Below, piece by piece: positions 12,060 through 21,765 of a DNA stretch of 64,000 nt. The notes beneath the pieces are model-generated. The model saw nothing but the letters and a program-made list of their open reading frames with translations. It had not been told where the DNA came from and did no database searches. Where the stretch lies: assembly GCF_000002235.5 (NCBI RefSeq), contig NW_022145601.1, forward strand, positions 2,058,016 to 2,122,015, read 5' to 3'. The position numbers and the translations under genes were made by a program. Numbering within the stretch: the first letter of the stretch is position 1; the number at the start of each line of letters is the position of its first letter. This DNA comes from Strongylocentrotus purpuratus. Lineage: Eukaryota; Echinodermata; Echinoidea; Camarodonta; Strongylocentrotidae.

Positions 12060-12200
12060 TCAGGGAACACTTTTATCACTAGAGTCTTCGTCACTGCTCG
12101 ATTCGTCGGAATCAGAGTCCATGCTCCATGCTTCCATAGTAACAAGATCTCGAGCCTCCTCTACACTAAACACACGTTGACGTTTTCCAGCAGGTGCCAT
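12060..12200 (-). pseudogene. piggyBac transposase N-terminal fragment
   Basis: A 46-codon frame starts MAPAGKRQRVFSVEEARDLV and continues with an acidic, serine-rich stretch (SDSDES, SSDEDSSDK). This is the usual style of piggyBac transposase N-termini, which are acidic and precede the DDE domain. It ends at a stop where the minisatellite begins, so the catalytic DDD core and C-terminal Cys-rich domain are absent. It lies about 250 bp inside the right TTAA terminus, as expected for the 5' end of the transposase gene. The assignment is by composition and position, not by homology search. Confidence 0.6.
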
Positions 12201-13106
12201 CGTAACATCAGTAAAAAAAATCCAAAGAAAACCGCTAAATACACGGTAATTTCGAATGTAACACTATGAAGAAAAACAGTTTACCGGAAAGTGTGCGATG
12301 TATACAATGTAAACAATAGTAAACGCAACGCGTGGCTACACACTGCGAGCGGTATTATGAATGTCTAATTGACTCGTATACATCTGTGCAAAAATGCGAA
12401 GTTGGCACGCCTACGTCCGTGCAAATCGGCGAACAAAGCAAACAAAGAGTTAATAACGGAATGATCGACCGTTTAACATAAATCTCCGTGCGCGCGAGCT
12501 CTTGTAATACATAGCATATATGGGCAAAAACATGCCTATACAAAATCCATTGTAGCTCTTTAGGATGCAAGGTGACCCCAATTTGTTTTCATATTTTGAT
12601 AGAGTATGATTCGGAGATATTGTTTCATGTCACATTTGACCTTCAATTAACTCATGACTTCATCATAATGGCCTCCGAACTCAAAATTCCAATTTGCATA
12701 TTATGACGTCAGCATATTTATGGAAAATTGATTGTATCTCTGTAAATAGTGATTGATTTTCTTCCAAATTTTGAAATGTTCTAGCTGAGACAATTTTCTA
12801 CAAGGAAGTCATCACAGTTGTTAATTTTGACAAAAGCATTATGGCGTATTTTTGTGATTAAAGGAGGCATGTCAATTTTCACATTTTGCGTGTATTCTCT
12901 ATGGGACATGATTTTTTCTCAAAACTCGATTCTACATTCCCGTCTTTCGCGAGCAATATCTACTTTGTTTTTGCTTCATTTACGCTGAACTTCGAGTATG
13001 TTGTAGCTGAGACAAAAAGCTATCTCAAATGTACCCTTTATTTTGTCTCAATTTTTTGTTGGATCAGCCCACCTATACTTGTTCCAAACAAGTATTACAA
13101 ATCTAG

Positions 13107-15828
13107 TTTTTTCTTCTTATTTCTAACCACTTTTTTGTTGGCAGGATAACTTGAAAATGGCTCAATCAAAAGCTTTGAAATTTGGCACACATGTGTAAAG
13201 GCATATGTACAAAGCACAATAACGTTTTCAACATTGACCTTCACTGATGACGTCATCTAGGCGCCATTTTGTAAAATTTTCGGAAAATCAACACATGATC
13301 ATATCTTAATAACCAAAAGATATTTCTCATTCATATTTATCATGATCAAGGTCAATATCCGTCTGGTCAATTTCAGGTCAAAAAAAGCGCGCGTGCGCGT
13401 ATGTCTGCGCGTCAGTGCGCGCGCAAAATTTAAAAATGCTCCAAATAGTCTCAAAATTTTTTTGCGTACGCTTAAGGCCATTTTAAGCATTTTATAAAAA
13501 TTCGTGCACACGTGCGTGCGTGCGCGCGCGTTTTCGCGCGTAAAACATTTACACAACTTAGAATCATTTTTTTTCTGTCAAGCACCTTGTTCACGTTTTT
13601 CTGACCATTATTAATGGCATGAACGTCCGTTTAAGATACACGTCTGTGCGTGCGAGCTCTAGTAATGCATAGCATATACGGGCAAAAACATGCCTATATA
13701 AAATCCATTGTAGCCTATTAGGATGCAAGGTGACCCCAATTCTTTTCTCCATATTTTGATAGAGTATGAATCGGAAATATGATTTCCTGTCTCATTTGAC
13801 CCTTAATTAACTCATGACGTCATCATAATGGCCTCCGAACTCAAAATTTGAATTTGCATATTATGACATCAGCATATTTTAAAAAAAAATGATTATATCT
13901 CTGTAAATATCGATCGATTTTCTTCCAAATTTCGATATGTTCTAGCTGAGACGATTCATTACAAATGCAGTACACAAAAATTTTCATTTTGACAAAGGTA
14001 TCATGGGGTATTTTTGCGATTAAAGGAGGCATGTCAATTTTTCACTTTTTGCGTGTATTCTCTATGGGACATGACTTTTTCTCAAAACTGGATTCTACAT
14101 TCCCGTCTTTCGCGAGCAATATCTTCGTTGTTTTAGCTTCGTTTACGCTGAACTTTGAGTATGATGTAGCTGAGACATTTAGCCATCTCAAATGTGCCCT
14201 TTATTTTGTCTCAAATTTTAGTTCGACCAGCAAAGCCATTGTTATGAATCTTTCGTTGGTGATAGATCTAAGTCTAACTTAGAACTGCGTGACTTTTCAA
14301 AGACTCAAAGTCATCGTGACATCATCCAGGCGCCATTTTGTGAAAATCAACTATTAATCATATTTGGCACATTTTTCCAAGCATTTTGATAATTTGTTCA
14401 CCTTTTATTAACGCAATGAGCGTCCGTCAAAGTTGACAGCACGCGCGGATTTGCGTTATCTTTATCCACAATACATGGGCAAAAACATGCCTATATAAAA
14501 TTCATTGTAACTCTTTCAAATAGATAGAAACTCCTAATATTTTTTCATATTTGGATAGATTATGAAATGGAGATATGATTTCATGTCTCATTTGACCCTC
14601 AATTAAGTCATAATATCATCATAATGGCCTCCAAACTCAAAATTTAAATTTGCATATTATGACGTTTGCATATTTTGGAGAAATTGATTGTATTTCTGTA
14701 AATATAGATTGTTTTTCTCCTAAATTTCGATATGTTCTAGCTGAGATAATTTTCTACAAATGCAGTGACCACACCTCTCCAGTTTGACAAAGGTATCATG
14801 GCGTATTTTTGCGATTAAAGGAGGCATGTCAGTTTTTCACATTTTGCGTGTATTGTCTATTGGACATGACTATTTCTCAAAACTGGATTCTACATTTCCG
14901 TCTTTCGCGAGCAATATCTCTGTTGTTTTATCTTTGTTTACGCTGAGCTTCGAGTACGTTGTAGCGGAGTCAATAAGCTATCTCAAATGTGCCTTTTATT
15001 TTTTGATCAGATGCCGGGATCATGCTCATATTGCACTTGCAAAGTGGGATTTGAGAATCCCATTTTCCGTTTACGTGTAATCGCTATGTGAATTGTTTTG
15101 GTATATCGTTAACTCACTTGACTTCTATCCTCGAGGTCCCTGGTTCGAGTCTGGGCGTCTCTAACCATTTTTTTTTTCCTTTACTTTTTTTTTTCTTTTT
15201 GACCTTTCACTGTACCATCTCCTTTGATTATTAAAACACGTAGATCCGTAATGTAATAAACTATTTGCTTTATTATTACCCTATTTTCACTTAAACGATT
15301 ACTTTTTGTGTCTAATCCCTATGGGAGATGACTTTTCCTCAAATCTGGATTCTACATTTCTGTCTTTTGCGAGCAATATCGCCGTTATTCCTGCTTGGAT
15401 TTTGTTGATGTTTGAGGATGTTGTAGCTGAGACTATATGCTATCTAAATCACCCCTCTTTTTTTCAATAAGATATCAGGATCACGCTCAGGATCATGATC
15501 ATCTTCATTATCATCATGATCATCATTATCATAATGATGATAATTTTTTATCAATTACATTTTCATTTCTTTGAATAAGATAAAATCATCAAAATGTGTT
15601 CTTCATGATGTAAATTAGAGTCAAAGGTGTAACCGGTTACTAATCTGTCTTCCCTAGATCCATAATGATCAAGGGATCGACACAATTTAAACTTGAAATA
15701 TGGATAGATCATAATGGGAAAAGTATTTTATGAAATAATATGATATCGTGTATTAAATGCATTCTTCGTTATGTAAACCAATATCATACGTATCACCTAA
15801 TTCGTCTAAGTGACGAATTAAAGTCTAG
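13107..15828 (+). mobile_element. Last unit of the left HINE/Helentron-like array (composite)
   Basis: This unit contains two core copies (near 14,017 and 14,811), a tRNA-like module, a degraded ATC tract (15,490-15,545) and about 250 bp of unrelated sequence before the end. The 3' end reads CACCT, the hairpin AATTCGTC/GACGAATT and CTAG at 15,825-15,828, followed by TT. Unrelated host sequence (intron end, then exon) starts right after, which fixes the 3' boundary of the family. Confidence 0.6.
15089..15162 (+). ncRNA. tRNA-like Pol III module, copy 5 (diverged)
   Basis: The 74-nt length is kept and the B box GGTTCGAGTCT has one change. The D-arm is altered (TATATCGTTAACTC) and the acceptor pairing is weaker. 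A T-rich run follows. It is older or less constrained than copies 1-4. Confidence 0.5.
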
Positions 15829-15862
15829 TTCTTTTTGTTTCTCTCTTCAATCAGCGTTTTAG

Positions 15863-15983
15863 TACGAATGCCATGCTTCCTATTTGACTGGCTATACTGC
15901 TTGGTATGACAGAGACGGAAAGCAGAAAAACTACTGGGGTGGAGCCACGGTAGACAGCGGACAGTGCGCTTGTGGAATCTCAG
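15863..15983 (+). CDS. Receptor exon: fibrinogen-like/CNTNAP-like domain, part 1
   Basis: The exon is bounded by a TTTTAG acceptor and a CAG|GTATGA donor. It reads in one frame as YECHASYLTGYTAWYDRDGK, then continues NYWGGATVDSGQCACGIS. The CACG motif and following cysteines match the distal half of fibrinogen-like domains in contactin-associated proteins and their invertebrate relatives. An in-frame TAG directly before position 15,863 fixes the acceptor. It enters in phase 0 and leaves in phase 1. Upstream exons carrying the signal peptide and the first half of the domain were not recognised. Confidence 0.75.
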
Positions 15984-16425
15984 GTATGATTGTAGGTCAT
16001 CATAGAGGGCGTCCTTGGATTACTGGATCAGAGTCATCCATGTGCAGAGTTTGGCCAACTTGGCATCAGTTGGTTATAACATGACGTATGTGTATTCATT
16101 TGTTTTGTGCTAGCTCTCGACAAAGCAGTATTCGCAATTTTGTTACCAACTAATACCGTGTTGGTCAAACTCTGTATATTGATTGCTTTGCACTGAATGG
16201 AATGAGATTATCTCACATTAATACAACATCAGTAATGTCTCAAATAGTGAAGTACTATACCATAATATAAACCGAAAAATTGGCGTTGAAAAAGTTGTCA
16301 ACATTGCAGCTAAGCAAACCAATAACATCGAAAAAAAATGTAAACACGTTTAATTTGAAATGAACAACCTACATATCCCATCCAGATAAGCTATGAACGA
16401 ATGAATGTTGATCTTCGTCTTTCAG

Positions 16426-16611
16426 GTTCATGTCACAACGGTCACCAATGCAACTGCAACACCAAAGACGATGCCTGGAGAGAGGACTCGGGATATCTTA
16501 CCGATAAGACTACCTTACCTGTTACTGAAATGAGGTTTGGTGATACAGGAGACACCGTCGAGTACGGGTATTATACACTAGGACCATTATACTGCAAGGG
16601 AGATGAATCTT
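16426..16611 (+). CDS. Receptor exon: fibrinogen-like/CNTNAP-like domain, part 2
   Basis: The acceptor is CTTTCAG and the donor T|GTAAGT. The 62-codon phase 1-1 exon encodes a CNCN motif (QCNCNTKDDAWREDSGYLTD), then TTLPVTEMRFGDTGD and YYTLGPLYC. The pattern Cys-x-Cys, W..DSGYL, LPV and FGDTGD is typical of the C-terminal part of CNTNAP-type fibrinogen-like domains and is very well preserved. The domain closes with the Cys of LYCKGDES. Extracellular and probably disulfide-bonded. Confidence 0.8.
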
Positions 16612-17037
16612 GTAAGTTTTATATGAAAATGATCATCTATTATTACATAGCTTCGAGAAAAAAAATCTTATCCTTGAAAAAAGTTGTCAATAAATTTATC
16701 TGGCACTATGACTTCCAGAAAGAGAAGTAGTATGAAACAAAATTAAATTTGTGCTCCAAGAAAAGGTGGTTATTATACTTGTTAGATGATAGAGATGATG
16801 GTTACGTTGACAATGCAGATAATGATCTTAACGATGAATATAATGATGATGATGGAGATAATGATGATTTTTATTATTATGCTAATAATGATGTCCATGA
16901 TGACAACGGCGACGACGACAATGCAGATGTTACTAATAATGATCCCGATGATATAAACATCAGGAATTACCATTCTGGTAAAATATTTGGTGAAATGACA
17001 CTGACCCTGTGCTTCGTCCTTTCTTTCCATTCCTTAG

Positions 17038-17280
17038 TCCTTGTGACGGGTCGTACAGATTTCATGTTCATCAAAGAAAGGTACCTTGGTGGTTACAACA
17101 ACGCAGTCCTGTCTAGCATCACGGTTGAAGATTGCGCCACGGCCTGTGTGTCAGCCTCCAGCTTCATATGTAGATCGTTTGACTATAATCCATCCTCCAG
17201 CAGGTGCTATCTCAGTGAGGAGAATGACTTGACTGTTGACCCATCTAGCGATCCTGTTTATCACCTGTTTGTTCGGATCA
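17038..17280 (+). CDS. Receptor exon: PAN/apple domain
   Basis: The acceptor is CCTTAG and the donor ATCA|GTAAGT. The exon is 81 codons, phase 1-1. It encodes a PAN_1-like module with the pattern YLGGYNNAVLSSITVEDCAT, CVSASSFICRSFDYN and SSRCYLSEEN, including four spaced cysteines (DC..C, IC, RC). PAN domains bind proteins or carbohydrates in extracellular proteins. The symmetric phase 1-1 exon is what exon-shuffled modules show. Confidence 0.8.
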
Positions 17281-17354
17281 GTAAGTTCTCAATTCTATGT
17301 CCGTCTAATGGATTCTTACTTAGCTAAGAGGGCACTGATGTGGTGACATTATTA

Positions 17355-18177
17355 GGGGGTTTTCGCAAGCTAAACGCGGACGGAGAATATGTGGTTCGTG
17401 TGCAAAATCGAGAAGCTACTATAGTAACATCGGGGTGACCGCTAAGGTACTGAAATCCAAAACGGGTTTTGGCCAAATCTACGGGCGTTTTCAATGACGC
17501 CCCAAGTGGATCAAGTGCCTCGATACAAACTATTTCATTCACCTGGTAATAATAATAGTATTTCAATAGACAGAATCCAATCTGCATACATTAGTAGTTG
17601 CCACACCTAATACATGCAGTTTGGATTCTGACTATTGAAATACTATTATTCTTATCAGGGGAATGATATAATTTGCATTAAGGCAATTCACAAAGACTTA
17701 TGCATTAAATTTAGTTACATTACGAAAATGGCCTATTTTGATTACATTACGAAAATGGCCTATTCCCTGCCAGGCAATACAGTACAGACGGGACTACACG
17801 ACTAGCACAACTTGTCTCGACAATGCCACAAAACGGCTTTTTATCATATTTCAACAATTTTTTTAACAATTCATGTTATATCCATATGCATGTTGTTATA
17901 GTTCCGAAACAATAATCGAAGAAAAAAAAGAGCCGTTCGCGTTGAAATTCGTCCTCCATCGTTATAAAATGACAACATTCCCATACCATATTTGGTACAA
18001 GCTCGCTAATTGGCTGTTTATTCACTTGGGGCGTCAATGAAAACGCCGGTAGATATGGCCAAAAACCCGTTCTGGATTTCAGTACCTTAGCGGTCTCCCC
18101 GCTGTTACTATAGTTGCTTCTCGATTTTGCACACGAACCGCAGATTTTCCGTCCGCGTTGAGCTTGCGAAAACTCCC
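17355..18177. mobile_element. Harbinger-like non-autonomous element, long TIRs
   Basis: The terminal inverted repeats are about 160 bp (17,355-17,515 against 18,022-18,177). They begin GGGGGTTTTCGCAAGCT and, from the other side, GGGAGTTTTCGCAAGCT. TTA flanks both ends (17,352-17,354 and 18,178-18,180), the target duplication typical of PIF/Harbinger elements. No transposase is present. Confidence 0.65.
17519..17680. repeat. Foldback pair inside the Harbinger-like element
   Basis: A motif at 17,519-17,602 (TTTCAATAGACAGAATCCAA core) is followed at once by its inverted copy at 17,602-17,680 (TTGGATTCTGACTATTGAAA). A third copy, in the orientation of the second, lies outside the right TIR at 18,200-18,286. 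This suggests a separate foldback element family rather than part of the TIR element. Confidence 0.6.
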
Positions 18178-18750
18178 TTATGTTTGTCGAACCTGACAAC
18201 AACTAATGTATGCAGTTTGGATTATGTCTATTGAAATACTATTATTCTTATCAGGTGAATGAAATTTGTATCTAGTTTGTATCGAGCCATTAAATTTGGT
18301 TACAATCATTACGGAAATTGCCTGTTGGCATTGCGTTGCAATACTTCCGTACTTTACGTTCGCGTTCACCGAAAAGCGAAACCGCTTATTGTAACGACGG
18401 ACGACCGTAACCCTAAGTGCTCCTGCGTCGTAGAAGGTCTGTCCGTCGCTGAGCGAAAACTCGCTATTGTATTTGATTTACAACAGCCGTTCGATTCAAT
18501 TCAACAGCCATTCAATCAGTCAACAGTCAATACACCCAGGCATTCATTAAACAATCGTAAGAAACCTCCTGAGTTTGCAAATTAATGTACTCGGTGTTGC
18601 TGGATTTACCGTTCGCTTTTTAAACTATTCCGAAATGTTCCCCCAGCTCCTAGTTAGGCAAAATTCCACCTGACTGTGATACACTTTGCATTAACAAGAA
18701 TTAATTTTTATATTAATTCCAATCTTTTTTTCTCACCTTTGTCTCCTCAG

Positions 18751-18777
18751 TGGACCGCATTAAAGACCCATTTACTG
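18751..18777 (+). CDS. Receptor mini-exon (9 codons)
   Basis: A strong acceptor (TTTGTCTCCTCAG) precedes 27 nt that read MDRIKDPFT with the split Met codon, ending at a G|GTGGGT donor. Entry and exit are phase 1, which joins the PAN exon to the transmembrane exon in frame. A donor 4 nt further on (GTAAAT) would break the frame of the next exon. It probably encodes a short juxtamembrane linker. The exon is small, so transcript evidence is needed for certainty. Confidence 0.5.
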
Positions 18778-19261
18778 GTGGGTAAATCACCTTATTTTGT
18801 TTTTCATTAGCAAGATACGAATTGATAGTGATGTGTTTAAAAGTATGGTATTGCAATGTTCGTTACCGTTTGTTAACATGAAATGTATTTTCATCAATGA
18901 TTATTTTTTAATAAATGTAATGCTTCTTAAGCAGGGCTCCCACTTAGCTGAGTTGGAGCCTCGAGTTGTGGCGAGCTGGTGCGAGCTTGAACTCGCGTAA
19001 AGTCGCGGGAACTCGCTTGAAATTTACTCATTTGTATGGTATTTGCATGAATCATCATACGACGCATTGTCGAGTTTCCTACGATGAATGTACGAGTGAA
19101 CCGAGCGCATTACGAGTCACGCCAGCTCAGTATGAGATGCGATGTCTTGCGTACGACTTGTACCGATCTATACTACTAACGAGTGATGAAAGTTTTCTAT
19201 GAGTCATATGCAAGGGGCGGGAATGCATACTATTGACTAGGGGTGGCCAAGCAACTCCCAA

Positions 19262-19620
19262 ACTTATTATTATGATAATTATTATTACTTATACCGCGCT
19301 TTTCACATAGGGCCCAAAGCGCTTACAGTGAATGAAAATAAAAATTAAATAAATACATATAATTACAACTACAAACTGCAAAAAAAGATGTGTTTTTAAG
19401 GTCTTTCTGAAGGTAATAACTGATGGAGACTGATTCTGATTCTAAGTGGTAGATCATTCCAACATTTTGAAGCAGATACAGTAAATGTCCTGTTACAGGC
19501 TATTGTGCGGGTAACTGAATATGTGAGACGGAGAGGATCACTGGCTGACCTCAATGCCATAGGACAATAACTTTTATAAGTGTAATGCTTCCTGGGAGAA
19601 ATTTATTTAAACATATTTGT
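19262..19620 (-). mobile_element. LINE (CR1/L2-like) 3' fragment
   Basis: The minus strand encodes the reverse-transcriptase C-terminal signature: RSASDPLRL, then TFTVSASKCWNDLPL and, in another frame, SPSVITFRKTLKTHLF. This matches the common A.KLWNSLP...F.K.LKT.LF tail of CR1/L2 ORF2 proteins. A frameshift separates the two halves. The 3' end has AGCGC stem sequences and a TAATAATTATTAT tail at 19,262-19,290. The rest of the element is missing. Confidence 0.75.
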
Positions 19621-19637
19621 GGCTTACACCCAGTAAA

Positions 19638-20147
19638 TAGGGACTTTTAGATTTGCACGTCGACAGCTTTGACTGCAACGTGTGACGTCATTTTAAGGCA
19701 CTGCGCATGCGTCACGTCGTCTCAGTCGGCGATCGAGAATGCGTCACCTTGATTTTCCTACATCTAGTACGGTACTAGTATGCCGCGTGCGCAAAAAAAT
19801 ATACAGTTCCTCAGGTAGACAAAGGAACATGTCTTCCCTGCTATTATGTAAAAATGTGGCGAACAGGTGTTACATGCATATTCACCTGTTCTACACGCTT
19901 TTACATAATAGCAGCGAAGGGATGTTCTTTTGTCTTCCAAAGCAATTGAGGGTAGAATGAGGAACTGTATATGTTGTCCTCCTTCTTTGTCCGTCATATT
20001 CATAGTGTTACTTCTTGCATGCATGTATATCGTCGAGTGAAATCTAAAAGATTTCTAATTGTAGTCAGCATGGGCAGTTGAGTACGTTGACACGCATGAT
20101 CAGTCGGCGTTCGTCGTGTTCTCGTCAACTTAATCTAATAGTCCCTA
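19638..20147. mobile_element. hAT-like MITE with nested insertion
   Basis: The ends are imperfect inverted repeats (TAGGGACTTTTAGATTT at left; TAGGGACTATTAGATTA read inward from the right). There is no coding capacity. A TGACGTCA (19,683) and an NRF1-like GCGCATGC (19,703) lie near the left end. A smaller MITE is inserted at 19,804-19,967. The target duplication is unclear, so the superfamily is tentative. Confidence 0.45.
19804..19967. mobile_element. Tc1/mariner-like MITE, TA target site
   Basis: This palindromic element is flanked by TA on both sides. It starts CAGTTCCTCA and ends TGAGGAACTG. Arms of about 70 bp pair almost throughout (for example CTGCTATTATGTAAAA with TTTTACATAATAGCAG and CGAACAGGTG with CACCTGTTC). 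The TA duplication and CAGT start are typical of Tc1/mariner MITEs. Confidence 0.7.
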
Positions 20148-20337
20148 ATAAGATCGGTTGGTCGATCTGTAATTAAAAAACAAGTCAGAAAAAATATTGG
20201 AACCAGCGGGACTGTGCCATGGACCAGTGATGGCCTGGTGGTAGAGTCACTGCCCGGCAAGCACAAGATGCAGATTCAAGTCTGACTTATTTTCAATTAC
20301 AGATCGATCAATCGATGTTATGTACTGGGTGTAAGCC
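20148..20337 (+). repeat. SINE-like segment with foldback arms
   Basis: The segment contains an A-box-like TGGCCTGGTGGTAGAGTC near 20,229 and a B-box-like GATTCAAGTC near 20,273, spaced as in a tRNA gene. Flanking arms are inverted (GATCTGTAATTAAAAAACAA against TTATTTTCAATTACAGATC). A perfect 15-bp inverted repeat (19,621-19,635 and 20,323-20,337, GGCTTACACCCAGTA) encloses this segment plus the preceding MITE. Confidence 0.4.
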
Positions 20338-20885
20338 ACCATAGGCGCCGGAAATGTGGGGGGCGCTCGCCCCCCCCCCCCACCCAAAAAAGTGGGAGGA
20401 AGGCAAAACGCCCCCATAAAAAAAGCAATAAAGGAGTAAAGATGGTTTGTGTTTTTTAACCAAAATGAACGTAACAATCACAAAAACCTGAATCGAATCA
20501 CATACAAATTATATACCATTTAAAGAAAAGGAAAGTTAACAGGAATTAAAGTTCCAATACATTCCGCATGCCCCTATATTTATCAATGGCGGTTTTTATA
20601 ATAGCGATACGCGCATATCGTAGAAATATTGTGATAGGATAGGAAAGCGTTTGTGTTGTTTATTATAGAGGTGACAAGACATGAGCCCCTGAACACTGGC
20701 GAACTGATGCCCGGGGTATTTCTAACTCGCTACAAGTGATTTACAAATGTTGCTGAAATGACATGATTTTCCGGTTATTTTCTCGATTTTTCTGTAAATC
20801 GTACCTTTTTATGCGTTTGTTGGAAGATAACAAATTCCCACATTTACAGTCGGGCGACAAAATATGCTTATTTATATTCCTTTAA
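20338..20885. other. Unassigned spacer with a C-rich tract
   Basis: A run of C residues sits near 20,370-20,382, in a GGGGGGCGCTCG context. I see no gene, repeat boundary or RNA in the rest. Confidence 0.4.
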
Positions 20886-21765
20886 AGCTAAAACGACGGA
20901 GATATTGCTCGTGAAAGACGGGAATGTAGAATCCAGTTTTGAGAAAAAGCATGTCCCATAGAGAATACTCGCAAAATGTGAAAAATTGACATGCCTCCTT
21001 TAATCGCAAAAATACGCCATGATGCTGTTGTCAAAATGAAATGTCGTGTTCAACGCATTTGTAGAAAATTGTCTCAGCTAGAACATATCAAAATTTGGAG
21101 GAAAATTGATGACCGTTTACTGAGATACAATCAATTTTCAACAAATATGCTGACGTCATAATATGCAAATTAAATTTTTGAGTTCGGAGACCATTATGAT
21201 GACGTCATGAGTTAATTGAGGGTCAAATGAGACAGGAAATCATATCTCCGATTCATATTCTATCAAAATATGAAAAAAAAACTTGGTGTCACTATGCATC
21301 CTAAAGCGCTACAATGAATTGTGTATAGGCATGTTTTTGTCCATGTATACTATGTATTACAAGAGCTCGCACGCACGGACATGTATCTTAAACGGACGCT
21401 CACTCCGTTATTAATGGTCAGAAAAATCTGAACAAGGTATCAAAATGCTTGGAAAAATGTGTCAAATATGATGACAGAAAAAATTGGCGATTCTATGTTG
21501 CGAAATGCCATTACGCACCTTAATCATGATAAATATGAATAAGAAATACCTTTTCGTTATGAAGATATGATCATGAGTTAAAAGTACCCAAAAAACACAA
21601 AATGGCGCCTGGATGACGTCATGAAAACTTGATGACCTTAAAAATGTTCCTGTCACGTCTCATGACAATGACCTATGCCGGTCCAAAAATTGAAAGAAAT
21701 TGACTAAACTGATCTTCAGTTATCCTCCGAACAAAAAAGAGGAAGAAATAAATATAAATAGAGAA
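20886..21765 (-). mobile_element. Truncated HINE/Helentron-like copy, left-array subfamily
   Basis: Read on the minus strand this copy has the family 5' body and the core (minus-strand start near 21,000), then stops at about 20,886 without 3' end, tRNA-like module or ATC tract. It belongs to the subfamily with CTCAATTAACTCATGACGTC, unlike its tandem neighbours. Confidence 0.6.

Larger units (their letters stand above)
9168..12449. mobile_element. Non-autonomous piggyBac-like element, TTAA target site
   Basis: TTAA lies on both sides (9,164-9,167 and 12,450-12,453), and the repeat unit outside continues across the gap. The ends share CTCTTT followed by partly matching bases (CTCTTTATGCGCC at left; CTCTTTGTTTGCTTTG read inward from the right). 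Inside are about 900 bp of AT-rich sequence with a small hairpin near 9,620 (CAATGGGC/GCCCATTG), a minisatellite filling 10,140-12,059, and a transposase N-terminal fragment on the minus strand. The 3.28-kb element is a deletion derivative. TTAA specificity is the piggyBac signature. Confidence 0.65.
8628..13106 (+). mobile_element. HINE/Helentron-like unit split by a piggyBac element
   Basis: The unit body runs 8,628-9,167, is interrupted by the TTAA-flanked element 9,168-12,449, and resumes at 12,450. It ends at CTAG (13,103-13,106) followed by TT. The 3' hairpin differs in sequence from every other copy (ATACTTGTT/AACAAGTAT) but sits at the same place, after CCACCT and before CTAG. No ATC tract or tRNA-like module is seen. 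Confidence 0.58.
17281..18750 (+). other. Intron with a TIR element and foldback repeats
   Basis: This is the intron between the PAN exon and the mini-exon (GTAAGT to TCCTCAG). It holds the Harbinger-like element at 17,355-18,177 and three copies of a foldback-forming motif. The remainder (18,290-18,730) shows no gene I recognise. Confidence 0.7.

Noticed and set aside
16749-17037. Asp/Asn-rich start of the frame that leads into the PAN exon
   Set aside because: It is intron sequence (GAT repeats) read through; the acceptor at 17,037 gives the real exon start.
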